The notes: generated by a model not told the origin, from the letters alone. Shown: positions 35,393 to 45,240, counted from the first letter of the stretch. The stretch: DNA of 64,000 nucleotides from Pleomorphochaeta sp963678575 (GCA_963678575.2 CAXXHV010000001.1:558001-622000); one strand, 5' to 3'. Translations and numbers: made by a program.

Positions 35393-37636
35393 ATGAAATT
35401 TACAAATGGGTTTTGGTTAATCAAAGAGGAATATTCTCCTTTATTTTGTACAGAGTATTTTGATCATAATTTTGATGGTGAAAATTTATATGTATATGCT
35501 TGTAGCAAACATGTAGAAGATCGTGGATCTATTTTGAATACAGCGGTTTTAAAGGTGAAGTTTTTTTCTCCTTTAGATGATGTGATTGGTGTTAAAATAA
35601 CTCATTTTGAAGGGCAAAAAGAAACTTTGCCAACTTTTAAGTTAAATAAAACTAATCCTAAAATATCTTTTAATGAAACTGAAGATTCATTAATTTTTTC
35701 AAGTGGAGATTTGAGAGCAGTAATATCTAAAAAGCCTAATGATTGGAATATAAAGTATTATAGAAACAATACCTTGTTAACTTCTTCTGTGAAAAGATCT
35801 GAAGCTTATTTTCAAGAACGAATTAGTAAGAATACTTATACTGTTGAATCATTATCACTTGATATCGATGAGACTTTGTATGGATTAGGAGAAAGATTTA
35901 CTCCTTTTGTAAAAAATGGACAAACTGTAGAAATTTGGAATGAAGATGGGGGTACCTCAAGCCAACAAGCTTATAAAAATATCCCATTCTATATTTCTAA
36001 TAAAGGTTATGGAGTTTTTGTTAATTCTCCTAAAGATGTATCTTTTGAAATTGCCAGTGAGAAGGTTGAACAAGTTCAATTCTCTTTAAGTGGAGAGAAA
36101 TTGGAATATTATATAATTAGTGAGGAGTCAAATAAAAAAGTTATTGGAAAATATTGTCAATTAACTGGCTATCCTTCACTTCCTCCAGCTTGGTCTTTTG
36201 GTTTGTGGTTAACAACTTCTTTTACAACGAATTACGATGAAGAAACTACTTCCTATTTCATTGATGGAATGAAAGATCGGGAAATTCCATTGAGTGTATT
36301 TCATTTTGATTGTTATTGGATGAAAGGTGTTGAGTGGTGTAATTTTACATGGGATCCAGAAACCTTTCCACATCCTAAAAAAATGTTAGATAGGTATCAT
36401 GATAAAAATTTAAAAATATGTGTTTGGATTAATCCCTATATTGCTCAAAAATCGTATCTTTTTGAGGAAGGTCAGAAATTAGGTTATTTTGTTTCAAAAA
36501 CAAATGGTGATATTTGGCAAACTGATATGTGGCAAGCAGGTATGGCCTTAGTTGATTTTACAAATCCTGATGCTACAAAATGGTATCAAGAAAAGCTCAA
36601 AAGTTTATTAGATATGGGAGTCGATTGTTTCAAAACTGACTTTGGAGAGAGAATTCCAGTTAGAAATATCAGTTATTTTGATAATAGTGATAACGTTAGT
36701 ATGCACAATTATTATACATATCTTTATAACAAAGCAGTTTTTGATTTATTGAAAGAAGTTAAAGGGGATGGTGAAGCTGTATTATTTGCTAGAAGTGCAA
36801 CTGTAGGAAGCCAAGCTTTTCCTGTACATTGGGGTGGAGACTGTAGCGCAACATATCCTTCTATGGCAGAAACATTAAGGAGCGGGTTATCCCTCTCTTG
36901 TTCTGGGTTTGGGTATTGGAGTAATGATATTGGTGGTTTTGAAAGTACAGCCTCAGCTGATATTTATAAGAGATGGTGTCAATTTGGACTTCTTTGTTCT
37001 CATAGCAGATTACATGGATCTTCATCATACAGAGTACCTTGGTTGTTTGATGATGAAGCTTCTTTGGTATTAAAGAAATTCTCAAATTTAAAATGTTTAT
37101 TGATGCCTCAATTATATTCTCATGCAGTTGAAGCTCATGAACAAGGCTTTCCTATGCTAAGAGCAATGTTTTTAGAATTTGAAGGGGATAGAGCCGTTGA
37201 TTATCTGGATAAGCAATATTTATTGGGTGATAGCCTTTTAGTCGCCCCTATATTTAAAGAAACGGGTGAGGTTGATTATTATCTACCCAAAGGATTGTGG
37301 TATAATATATTAACTGATAAAGAATATGTTGGTAATACTTGGATTAAAGAGAAATATGATTATTTTTCAATGCCTCTTTTATTAAGAGAGAATTCTATCC
37401 TATTGGTAGGTTATCGAGATGATAGACCTGATTATGAATTTGAAAAAGATTTAACAATCAAGTTGTCTCATTTTGTAGAAGGTGTAAAAAGAATTAAAAA
37501 AGTTTACAACCAATATGGCGTTTTAGTAGGTACTATCACAGTAATATGTTTGAATTCGGAATTGAATGTTCAATATGATGGTATATTAACAAATCCTAAA
37601 TTTATTAGTTTATCAAATCAAAAGATTAATATATAA
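35393..37636 (+). CDS. GH31 alpha-xylosidase (YicI-like)
   Basis: A 747-aa GH31 enzyme that removes alpha-1,6-linked xylose from the non-reducing ends of xyloglucan oligosaccharides or isoprimeverose. The nucleophile lies in CFKTDFGERIPV (Asp about 415), the exact YicI-type motif, and the acid/base Asp in FPVHWGGDCSATYPSM (about 482). The N-terminal galactose-mutarotase-like and beta-sandwich region includes LYGLGERFTPFVKNGQTVE. These motifs favour alpha-xylosidase over alpha-glucosidase. There is no signal peptide, so it is cytoplasmic and acts on imported oligosaccharides. It is 3 nt after the permease gene. Confidence 0.9.
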   Translation: MKFTNGFWLIKEEYSPLFCTEYFDHNFDGENLYVYACSKHVEDRGSILNTAVLKVKFFSPLDDVIGVKITHFEGQKETLPTFKLNKTNPKISFNETEDSLIFSSGDLRAVISKKPNDWNIKYYRNNTLLTSSVKRSEAYFQERISKNTYTVESLSLDIDETLYGLGERFTPFVKNGQTVEIWNEDGGTSSQQAYKNIPFYISNKGYGVFVNSPKDVSFEIASEKVEQVQFSLSGEKLEYYIISEESNKKVIGKYCQLTGYPSLPPAWSFGLWLTTSFTTNYDEETTSYFIDGMKDREIPLSVFHFDCYWMKGVEWCNFTWDPETFPHPKKMLDRYHDKNLKICVWINPYIAQKSYLFEEGQKLGYFVSKTNGDIWQTDMWQAGMALVDFTNPDATKWYQEKLKSLLDMGVDCFKTDFGERIPVRNISYFDNSDNVSMHNYYTYLYNKAVFDLLKEVKGDGEAVLFARSATVGSQAFPVHWGGDCSATYPSMAETLRSGLSLSCSGFGYWSNDIGGFESTASADIYKRWCQFGLLCSHSRLHGSSSYRVPWLFDDEASLVLKKFSNLKCLLMPQLYSHAVEAHEQGFPMLRAMFLEFEGDRAVDYLDKQYLLGDSLLVAPIFKETGEVDYYLPKGLWYNILTDKEYVGNTWIKEKYDYFSMPLLLRENSILLVGYRDDRPDYEFEKDLTIKLSHFVEGVKRIKKVYNQYGVLVGTITVICLNSELNVQYDGILTNPKFISLSNQKINI

Positions 37637-37650
37637 AAAAGGATTTAACA

Positions 37651-38970
37651 TTGAATAATTTAGTTTTTAAAAAAGATTTTCTATTTGGGTGCGCAACTGC
37701 GGCCTATCAAATAGAAGGTGCTGTAAATGAAGGCAATAGAGGAAAGACTATTTGGGATGAATTCTCTCATATTAAAGGCAATATATATAAAGATCAAAAT
37801 GGAGATATTGCTTGTGATTCATATCATAAATATAAAGAAGACATTGCAATTTTGAAAGAACTTGGTTTTTCTTCTTATCGTTTTTCAATTGCTTGGTCAA
37901 GAATATTTCCAAATGGAACTGGTGAAGTAAATAGAGAAGGAGTAAATTATTACCACAATTTATTACAAGAATTAATTGATAATAATATAACTCCTTTTGT
38001 AACTCTTTATCATTGGGATTTACCAATTGCATTGGGTAATTGGACAAATAGAGAATGTGTTTATGCTTTTAGAGATTATGCCGCATTTTGTTTTAAAGAA
38101 TTTTCAAAAGAAGTAAAGAATTGGATTACTTTAAATGAGCCTTTTTGCTCAAGTTTTGTGAGCCATTTTGAAGGCCGGCATGCTCCAGGTCATAGAAATC
38201 TTGAAGAAGCATTTGTATGTGCACATCATTTGAATTTAGCACATGGCTTGGCTGTGCAAGAATTTAGAAAGATGAATATAGTTGGACAAATTGGAATTAC
38301 AATAAATGCGATTTATCCACAACCTAGTACTAAAAATAAAAAAGATATTCTTGCTGCTGAAATAATTAAAGCTACTCAAACAGATATATTTATTTCTCCT
38401 ATTACTAAAGGGACTTATCCAAGTCTGATTGAAAAACAAATGAAAATAAAAATGCCTATTGAAAAGGATGATTTGAGAAATATCAATCAAAGTATTGATT
38501 TCATAGGTTTAAATTATTACAGTGAAGATTTAGTAAAATATGATGAAACAGATCCATTTTATGCAAAAACTGTAAATAGTTGGCATGATAAAACTGATAT
38601 GGGGTGGGATATTGTTCCTCAAGGGTTACTTAGATTTTTAAGAACAATTAATAAAGATACTGATAATATTGATATTTACATAACAGAAAATGGGATGGCA
38701 TCCGTTGATCAAATATCAAAGGATAATAGAGTTCATGATAAGGAAAGAATTGATTATTTTAGAAGTCATTTATTTTATTGTAAAAAAGCAATTGAGGAAG
38801 GAATCCCTCTTAAAGGATATTTTACTTGGTCATTATTAGATAATTTCGAATGGGCTTATGGCTATTCAAAAAGATTTGGAATAACTTATGTTGATTATGA
38901 GAATGATTGTAAAAGGATCATCAAAGATAGTGGCTATTTTCTAAGGGATATTATGCTTGGTTTGATTTAA
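37651..38970 (+). CDS. GH1 beta-glucosidase
   Basis: A 439-aa cytoplasmic GH1 enzyme. The N-terminal signature FLFGCATAAYQIEGAVNEGN is followed by the acid/base Glu in TLNEPFC (about residue 162) and the nucleophile Glu in YITENGMA (about 345). The motifs suit hydrolysis of beta-glucosides, and the lack of a phosphate-binding pattern plus the ABC (not PTS) context favour beta-glucosidase over 6-phospho-beta-glucosidase. It begins with TTG behind AAAGGA. With the GH31 enzyme it would strip xyloglucan oligosaccharides to xylose and glucose. Its 3' end overlaps the convergent regulator gene by 30 nt. Confidence 0.92.
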   Translation: MNNLVFKKDFLFGCATAAYQIEGAVNEGNRGKTIWDEFSHIKGNIYKDQNGDIACDSYHKYKEDIAILKELGFSSYRFSIAWSRIFPNGTGEVNREGVNYYHNLLQELIDNNITPFVTLYHWDLPIALGNWTNRECVYAFRDYAAFCFKEFSKEVKNWITLNEPFCSSFVSHFEGRHAPGHRNLEEAFVCAHHLNLAHGLAVQEFRKMNIVGQIGITINAIYPQPSTKNKKDILAAEIIKATQTDIFISPITKGTYPSLIEKQMKIKMPIEKDDLRNINQSIDFIGLNYYSEDLVKYDETDPFYAKTVNSWHDKTDMGWDIVPQGLLRFLRTINKDTDNIDIYITENGMASVDQISKDNRVHDKERIDYFRSHLFYCKKAIEEGIPLKGYFTWSLLDNFEWAYGYSKRFGITYVDYENDCKRIIKDSGYFLRDIMLGLI

Positions 38971-39717
38971 TTTTCTATATTCCGAAGGTTGTATACCTGT
39001 TTTATTTTTAAATATTCGACTGAAGTAAAAACTATTTTCTTTATATCCAACCAATTCAGCAACTCTATATATTTCCATATTTGGGTATTTTATAAGCAAT
39101 TTTTCAGCTTCTTTTACTCTGAGATTTATAATATATTGGGATATTGTTTGGTTGGTGTATTTCTTAAATATCTTTCCTAGGTATTCTTGAGTAAATCCAC
39201 ATTTTACACTTAGATCAGCTATAGAAATATCTTTATTAAAATTATTATCTAAATAATTAATAATGAAATCACACATTTGTTTTTTATCTTGACTTGAATT
39301 ATTTATTACAAAAGTTTCATTTTCACTAAAAATTTGGTTTGAAATATTTAGGATAGTATTTTTAAAAAGCTCTTTATCGATTGGTTTCAATAAGTACTCT
39401 TTAACATCACTTCTTAAGGCAGTCTGTGCATAAGAAAATTCATCATAACCGCTTAAAATAACAAATTTAATTGTTGGATAATTATCATGAACCTTTTTTG
39501 CTAAAGTTAAACCATCACCACCAGGCATTTTTATATCACTTATTACTAAGTCGGGTAATTCTTTTTCAATTATTTTATATGCCTCAACGCCATTTGTGGT
39601 ATCTCCAATAATTTGAATAGGAATACAGTTTATTGATTTGATTAATTTTATCAAGTGATTCCTTAGTAAAGTTTCATCTTCAACAACTAAGATTTTAATT
39701 ATCTCTTTTTTAATCAT
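38941..39717 (-). CDS. YesN-like response regulator with AraC-type DNA-binding domain
   Basis: A 258-aa response regulator. The receiver domain has VEDETLLRN, the phospho-acceptor in LVISDIKMPGGDGL (Asp about 58) and YLLKPIDKELF. The C-terminal AraC domain (about residues 155-252) shows two helix-turn-helix units (ISIADLSVKCGFTQEYLGKI and IYRVAELVGYKENSFYFSRI). It overlaps the kinase gene by 8 nt and converges on the GH1 gene. It probably activates the adjacent oligosaccharide import and hydrolysis genes. Confidence 0.93.
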   Translation of the reverse strand: MIKKEIIKILVVEDETLLRNHLIKLIKSINCIPIQIIGDTTNGVEAYKIIEKELPDLVISDIKMPGGDGLTLAKKVHDNYPTIKFVILSGYDEFSYAQTALRSDVKEYLLKPIDKELFKNTILNISNQIFSENETFVINNSSQDKKQMCDFIINYLDNNFNKDISIADLSVKCGFTQEYLGKIFKKYTNQTISQYIINLRVKEAEKLLIKYPNMEIYRVAELVGYKENSFYFSRIFKNKTGIQPSEYRKLNQTKHNIP

Positions 39718-41539
39718 TTATTATTTTTCCTCCAATTATTATTGTAGTTTCATTTTGATTAGAGTTTATAATTTGAAAGACAGCATCATCTTTATATCTC
39801 ATTTTTAATCTTATAAAGGTGTTTTTTAAACCAAAATTGCCTATGTGGAAATTATTTAATTCATCATCAAGGTTTAGATTATTAAATTCATTTAAAATTT
39901 GATTCTTTTTTTCACTTTTGAAAGTACCTCCATTATCAGTAACGAAAACCTTCCATTTATCATTATTTACTTCAAATTTTACTTTTAGTTTCCAAGGTGG
40001 AGGATTAATAAAAGCGTGTTTAAAAGCGTTTTCAGTTAGAGATTGCAAAATTAGTTTAGGTATTTTAATATTTTTTATATTATCTTCATATTCAATTTCA
40101 TAGGTAAATTCATAAGGGTATCTTAATTGCATGATATTTAAAAAATGTTGAGTATTCAAAGCTTCTTTTTCGATTGTTTCAAGAATAGTTTCTGATGTGG
40201 TAGATAAATATCTAAGGTAATTTGCAAGTGATGAACACATATGTGATATTTCTGTGTTTAAATTTTCGTCTGCCATCACACTAATGTTACTTAAACAATT
40301 GTAAATAAAATGAGGTTTTACAAAAGATTGCGACATAAGGAGTTTTGTTTTTATTTCTTCAGCTTGAAGCAATAATACTTCTTTCGAAGTCTCTTTTAAC
40401 TCTTTAATCATTAAATCATAAGCTTCCCACAACTCAGCAATTTCTCTTATTTTAATTTTAGGTACTTCAAGTTTGTTTTCATCAGTTTCAATAATGTTTT
40501 TTAAATTCGTTTCATTTGTAATTTTTTTAAGTTTATTAATTGGTGAAGTTAAAGAGCCAGAAATAATAAAGCAAACAACTAATGTTACAAACAAAGTTAT
40601 TATTAAAAGTATTATAAAGTTTTTTCTGATTTCATTCATTTTAGAAGCTACAATGGTTTGAGGCATACAAATAACAACTTTCCATCCATAACTTTCAAGT
40701 TCAGAAGACTTCACAATATAATTTTTATTGTTTAAAATTTGTTCATATCCTATATTTCTTATATCCTCATTATAAGAAAACTCCTCATAAATATTATCTG
40801 AAAAAGGGAATAATAGTTCATTTCGTTCATTGAAAACAAAAACTTTAATATCTTCTCGTGTATTCATAAGTTCAATAGGGTTTTCAAAAATCTTGTTGCA
40901 GTTTTGAACAATTTCTAAAATTCCTTCTTTTTGATTGTATTTGTTAAAGAATACTCTAATTAAAGAAATGTATTTTAAAGTAATATCAGAAATTGAATAG
41001 TTAGGGATATCGGCCACAATATGCGGGGTAGTAATAAATTTTTTCCCATTTAATTCAATTGTTGGTTTATACCAATCAAATTTTTCTAAATCAACATCAG
41101 TAAAAGTAGTACTGAACCCTAATTTTATCATTCCTCCATCAAAAGTATATAAATTTACACGACTTGTAGATTGAACTGGTCCTATCATAGCAAAAATATA
41201 ATCAGAAATTGCTAAAACCTTTTCTCTTGTAGAAACGTAGTTTGCATCATTTGGGGCATCAATATTAGGATAATATTGTGTAAATTCTTTAAAGTTAGAC
41301 TTTATACCATTGGAATATATAACATTCATAGAAATTGTTGATAATTGATCTATATTCTGTGAAATTGAAGAGCAAGCTGAAGTATTTACAATATCTAATT
41401 CGTTATTAATCAACTTTAGTAAATTACTTTTATTATATGAAAAAGAATACAAGCAAAATGCTAAAACTAAAATTGCTGAAAACAAACCAAATACCGAAAA
41501 TAAGTAAAATCTATTTGATAATAATTTTTTATTAAACAA
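39710..41539 (-). CDS. YesM-like sensor histidine kinase
   Basis: A 609-aa kinase. One N-terminal helix, a periplasmic sensor of about 270 residues (Cache-like), a second helix (about 300-322) and a HAMP region lead to the His_kinase domain with the phosphorylated His in SFVKPHFIYNCLSNI (about 407). The ATPase part has LILQSLTENAFKHAF and a Gly-rich lid. This is the YesM/LytS-type layout. It starts with TTG at 41539 supported by AAGGAG. Together with the YesN-like regulator it forms a two-component system, likely sensing the plant oligosaccharide or its binding protein. Confidence 0.92.
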   Translation of the reverse strand: MFNKKLLSNRFYLFSVFGLFSAILVLAFCLYSFSYNKSNLLKLINNELDIVNTSACSSISQNIDQLSTISMNVIYSNGIKSNFKEFTQYYPNIDAPNDANYVSTREKVLAISDYIFAMIGPVQSTSRVNLYTFDGGMIKLGFSTTFTDVDLEKFDWYKPTIELNGKKFITTPHIVADIPNYSISDITLKYISLIRVFFNKYNQKEGILEIVQNCNKIFENPIELMNTREDIKVFVFNERNELLFPFSDNIYEEFSYNEDIRNIGYEQILNNKNYIVKSSELESYGWKVVICMPQTIVASKMNEIRKNFIILLIITLFVTLVVCFIISGSLTSPINKLKKITNETNLKNIIETDENKLEVPKIKIREIAELWEAYDLMIKELKETSKEVLLLQAEEIKTKLLMSQSFVKPHFIYNCLSNISVMADENLNTEISHMCSSLANYLRYLSTTSETILETIEKEALNTQHFLNIMQLRYPYEFTYEIEYEDNIKNIKIPKLILQSLTENAFKHAFINPPPWKLKVKFEVNNDKWKVFVTDNGGTFKSEKKNQILNEFNNLNLDDELNNFHIGNFGLKNTFIRLKMRYKDDAVFQIINSNQNETTIIIGGKIIND

Positions 41540-41663
41540 AAGAGCTCTCCTTATTTTTAATATTAGATATTATAACATGGAACTATATTTTTTGCATAAA
41601 TATTTATTATATATCAAATTAAATAAGGAGGTAAGGTTTACTTATTATTCATTTTGTTAATTG

Positions 41664-41884
41664 TTCTTTATTGTAGCTTTTATAAGAGAAAGAAATATAG
41701 TTCAATCTGTTCTTGATATTTTTAATGGGTTGTATGGAAAATTAGGAAATGAAGAATTTAAAAAATTGTTCGCTATATTATAACTGATTTAGGACAAGAA
41801 TTTTTAGCTCCACAAAAGATAGGATAATTAGAATAAAAATAACTATGCTCAGTTTTCAAAAAGCCTCAAGTGAAGTGTAATAAC
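41664..41884 (+). pseudogene. IS30-family transposase remnant
   Basis: A short decayed fragment. Frame by frame, the translation gives FFIVAFIRERNIVQSV and then DIFNGLYGKLGNEEFKKLF, a stop/frameshift, then ITDLGQEFLAPQKIG, another stop, and SFQKASSEV. This order matches the catalytic region of IS30-type transposases, where the pattern is an FIRE-like strand, a TDNGSEF motif with the second catalytic Asp, and an SYQK...E block. The DNG is altered to DLG. At least two frameshifts and several stops show that it is dead. No terminal repeats were found. The identification is from motif order only. Confidence 0.65.
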
Positions 41885-41905
41885 AATTAAGATATCTTAA
41901 TTGTT
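41882..41905. repeat. 24-bp perfect palindrome at the end of the IS30 remnant
   Basis: AACAATTAAGAT (41882-41893) and its exact complement ATCTTAATTGTT (41894-41905) abut with no spacer, followed by GTAACTTTTCC. It may be a relic terminator or an element end. The remaining bases 41906-42034 hold only the DUF4382 leader. Confidence 0.5.
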
Positions 41906-42034
41906 GTAACTTTTCCTTATGTTTTGGATTATAATAAGTATATTATAATAAATATATAATAATTTTTTAGATAATTTATATAATTTATTTTTTCTTTGTA
42001 TATAATTATTTAAAATATTTTTTGGGAGACTACT

Positions 42035-43000
42035 ATCACAGGAAAACAAAAAAAATTATTTAAATTTATTAGTATTGGATTACTCATATCTATTTTTATG
42101 AGTTGTTCTCTTTTTACTAATAAAGCTAGAGTTTTATTATCAATAACTGATGCACCAATTGTTGATGGAGAAGCTGTTGAAGGTGTTTATATTACAATTA
42201 CTGGAATTGAATATAATTTGAATGAGCAATGGATTAGTGATACTAATTTTACAGAACCAAAGTTATTTAATCTATTAGAATTAACAAACGGTGAGGTCGC
42301 TCCATTGTCTGATTTGATTATAGAGTCAGGGACTGTTTCTCAGATAAGATTTTTACTAGATGTTGAAGAAGAGGTTACAAGTAAAAAGAGTAATCCTGGA
42401 TGCTATATTATAATTGACTCAGATGGTGTTGCTGATGGGATAATTGATGATACTGATGTTAAATATCCACTTTTTATTCCTAGTGGAACTCAATCAGGAT
42501 TCAAACTTACTAGTTCTTTTACTGTTCCTTCAAATGGAGAAGTAGAAATAACTGCAGATTTTGATGTTAGAAAATCTGTTGTCAAAAAAGGTGTAAAAGA
42601 TGAATATTTGTTGAAACCAACTATAAGATTGGTTGTAAATAATCAAGCAGGGTCTATAGAAGGTGATTTCATTGAACCTACTAGTACAACATACGATTCT
42701 TATGTAATCTTTGTTTATAATCCAGGGGATTATTCTTCTGATGAAATTTCTTCAGGTTCTGATACTTCAAGTTCTTTTTCAAATTCAGTTTCAAGTACTA
42801 AAGTAATTGATGAGACATCTTTGGAAATCGAAGATCATTATGTGTTATCTTATTTAGCTAATGGAGAATATGATTTGATTATTGTTGGTGTTGATTCAGA
42901 TGGTGCTTATTATATTTTAGATGATACTTCATATCAAAATGTTACTGTCCAATCTGGTGAAGTAACAGATTATGATATTAATCTCAATCCTCCAATTTAA
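42035..43000 (+). CDS. DUF4382 lipoprotein with a non-canonical start
   Basis: A predicted 321-aa lipoprotein. In frame from 42035 the leader encodes TGKQKKLFKFISIGLLISIF followed by MSC, a clear signal peptide with lipobox Cys. Yet no ATG, GTG or TTG occurs in frame between the stop at 42011 and ATG 42098, which lies at the lipobox itself. GGGAG (42024-42028) is 6 nt before an ATC codon at 42035, so the original start is probably there, either used as a rare start or mutated from ATG. The body has a DUF4382 domain (SITDAPIVDGEAVEGVYITI), then a Ser-rich linker and a small C-terminal beta domain. It is a surface protein of unknown role. Confidence 0.6.
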   Translation: MTGKQKKLFKFISIGLLISIFMSCSLFTNKARVLLSITDAPIVDGEAVEGVYITITGIEYNLNEQWISDTNFTEPKLFNLLELTNGEVAPLSDLIIESGTVSQIRFLLDVEEEVTSKKSNPGCYIIIDSDGVADGIIDDTDVKYPLFIPSGTQSGFKLTSSFTVPSNGEVEITADFDVRKSVVKKGVKDEYLLKPTIRLVVNNQAGSIEGDFIEPTSTTYDSYVIFVYNPGDYSSDEISSGSDTSSSFSNSVSSTKVIDETSLEIEDHYVLSYLANGEYDLIIVGVDSDGAYYILDDTSYQNVTVQSGEVTDYDINLNPPI

Positions 43001-43030
43001 CTCATTGAGTTTGTTTCTTTTATAAAAAAT

Positions 43031-43070
43031 AATCTGGAATGTTTTTTTTGATATTAACATTCCAGATTTT
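43031..43070. terminator. Bidirectional terminator between the DUF4382 and nucleotidase genes
   Basis: AATCTGGAATGTT (43031-43043) pairs with AACATTCCAGATT (43056-43068), with T/A-rich flanks on both sides. It lies between convergent genes. Confidence 0.75.
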
Positions 43071-43100
43071 AAATTAATAAACAATTAAAAATATTTATTA

Positions 43101-44966
43101 TTAATTATTTAAATCATTAACAGAAACTGATTTTACATTAGTTCTACCATTTTCTAACTTAGGTAACTCAATTTTTCCACTGTTAATTAATTCTACAGCA
43201 TTTTTGTATTCTTTAGAATTTTTATCAACGCCAGTATAAATATTCCAAGTATTAATATTATAGTTATCTCCATCGATTTGACCATTTAATACTTCTTTTA
43301 TATATCTAATTGTTAATTCTCTTACTGTTCCGTTATCACCCCATTGAGTAAATGAATTGAAAATTGGGGTGTAATTTCTATTTTCTATTGCGCCACCTTT
43401 GCCAATCCATTTGTTAAAACTATAAGAATTTGTTCCAAGAATTATTTCTTGATCATCAGTAATTAATGAAGTAACAGGTTCTCCATTAACTAATTTAATT
43501 GATCCGTCATTATTGTATTCTGTAATTAAAGATAAATCTTTAATTCTTGATCCTGAGGCTTTTGTTAAATCAATAGTATAAGTAACACCACCGGCTATAT
43601 TATCTGTGCTATATTTTGAAAGTCTTCTTTCAGGATTATAACTTATAGTTAAATCACCTGCTTCAATTTGATTGAAATAATCAGCACTATATTCAAGTAA
43701 TAATTTTAAATCAGCACCTGTGATTTTATAAGTTGTAATTTCTCCACCTGAATAAGTATATGAAGAAGATATATCTTTAATACTAACATTACCAACTTTG
43801 AAACCTGCATTTTCTGCATCAGTATTTAAGATTATAACCTCTGCATTAGTATAATATTGGCTAGGAGCAGACAATAAATTTAAAATTCCTGTTGATTCTG
43901 TATATACAGAACTAATTCCTTTTATTTCATCTTTTTTTGATAAATCACTGTTAATTAAAGTTCCAATAGGAGTGCTAACAAAAGCTCTTAATTCTTTTTT
44001 GTAAGGCTCCATTAATTCAACTAACTCTTCATCTTCTTTATTAGTAACTTTTTCTGTTTTTACATCTTTGCTAATTAATTTTATACCATTAAAACTTTTT
44101 TCAAATGTTAAATTTACAAATCCAATTGCTTGACCATATTTATAAGGTTCCATGATTAATACATCATTAACAACTTCTTTGCTAATATTAGCATGGGCAT
44201 GACCTGCAATAATTGCATCAAATTCAGGGAAAGCTTTTGCAATCTCTTTAACCCCTGAACCTTCTACATTATTTTCTTCCTCCAATCCCATGTGTAAAAT
44301 TCCAATGATAGAATCAACATTTTCTGCTTTTAATTCAGAAATAGCTTTTTTAATTTCAACTAATGGGTTGATTATTTCTAAGCCATCTAAAGAGTCTTTC
44401 CCCTTTTCAAATTCGGTTATTAATGGAGTAGTAATTCCGATGAATCCTATTTTTATACCATCTTTCTCAATTATAGTTGTAGCTGGCAGATATCTTTTAC
44501 CAGTAGCTTTGTCATAAACATTTCCTGAAAGGATAGTTCCTTCAAAATCATCAATTAGATTTTGTCTCAATTCTCTATTAAAATTATATTCATGATTACC
44601 AAAAGTCCATACATCACAATTTAAATAATTAAATGCTTCAACCATAGGATTTTTATCATCATTAATAAAATATTCAACATAGTTTGCTTGTACAGCATCA
44701 CCACAATCAACATAAATTAAATTTTCATTATTTTCTCTATGTTCTTTTATTGTTTGAGCAATATAAGTTAAACTTCCTCTTGTGTATTCAGTGTCAGTTG
44801 AAAAATCCCAAGGAACAAACCAACCATGTAAATCACTTGTTGCTATTATTTCAACATCTATTGTTTCAATATTATTCCATTTATTATGGAATTCCTCATT
44901 GCCTTGTGCAAAAATTGAGTTAATTATGATTAGTGCACATGTAATACAGATTAGTATTTTTTTCAT
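43101..44966 (-). CDS. 5'-nucleotidase / 2',3'-cyclic phosphodiesterase family protein
   Basis: A 621-aa exported enzyme. It has a signal peptide ending near IFAQG, then a metallophosphatase domain with the dinuclear metal motifs ATSDLHGW (about residues 42-49), YVDCGDAVQ, TFGNHEYNFNRE and GHAHAN. The C-terminal nucleotide-binding domain (about 330-560) includes NAGFKVGNVSIKD and TYKITGADLKLLLEYSADYF. The family releases nucleosides and phosphate from extracellular nucleotides. AGGAG precedes the ATG. It stands alone between decayed genes and is itself intact. Confidence 0.9.
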   Translation of the reverse strand: MKKILICITCALIIINSIFAQGNEEFHNKWNNIETIDVEIIATSDLHGWFVPWDFSTDTEYTRGSLTYIAQTIKEHRENNENLIYVDCGDAVQANYVEYFINDDKNPMVEAFNYLNCDVWTFGNHEYNFNRELRQNLIDDFEGTILSGNVYDKATGKRYLPATTIIEKDGIKIGFIGITTPLITEFEKGKDSLDGLEIINPLVEIKKAISELKAENVDSIIGILHMGLEEENNVEGSGVKEIAKAFPEFDAIIAGHAHANISKEVVNDVLIMEPYKYGQAIGFVNLTFEKSFNGIKLISKDVKTEKVTNKEDEELVELMEPYKKELRAFVSTPIGTLINSDLSKKDEIKGISSVYTESTGILNLLSAPSQYYTNAEVIILNTDAENAGFKVGNVSIKDISSSYTYSGGEITTYKITGADLKLLLEYSADYFNQIEAGDLTISYNPERRLSKYSTDNIAGGVTYTIDLTKASGSRIKDLSLITEYNNDGSIKLVNGEPVTSLITDDQEIILGTNSYSFNKWIGKGGAIENRNYTPIFNSFTQWGDNGTVRELTIRYIKEVLNGQIDGDNYNINTWNIYTGVDKNSKEYKNAVELINSGKIELPKLENGRTNVKSVSVNDLNN

Positions 44967-45240
44967 TAAAAATCTCTCCTAAAAATTTAAGGTGGATTAT
45001 GAGAATAACATGGATTATTTGATAAGTCAAAATTATTATTTTATTGAAATTTATTTATGCAACAATAATTTTTTATATTAAAGTATCAATTTAATTACTT
45101 AACAATTAATATTGCGATTCTTTGTAATAATACTTAGTAGTCGACAAATGAATTATTACTATTTAAGCTTTAATTAACCTAGTAATTTTCTTTTTAGTAA
45201 TAGTAATAAGTTGAATAGATGTTTTATTATAATCATAAAT

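Noticed and set aside
36861..37085. Open frame antisense to the GH31 gene
   Set aside because: Shadow of a well-supported enzyme gene in the opposite strand.
42098..43000. ATG 42098 as the true start of the DUF4382 protein
   Set aside because: It falls inside the lipobox and would remove the whole signal peptide; the upstream ribosome binding site points to codon 42035.
44684..44982. Two overlapping plus-strand frames inside the nucleotidase gene
   Set aside because: The nucleotidase frame shows all family motifs; these frames show none.
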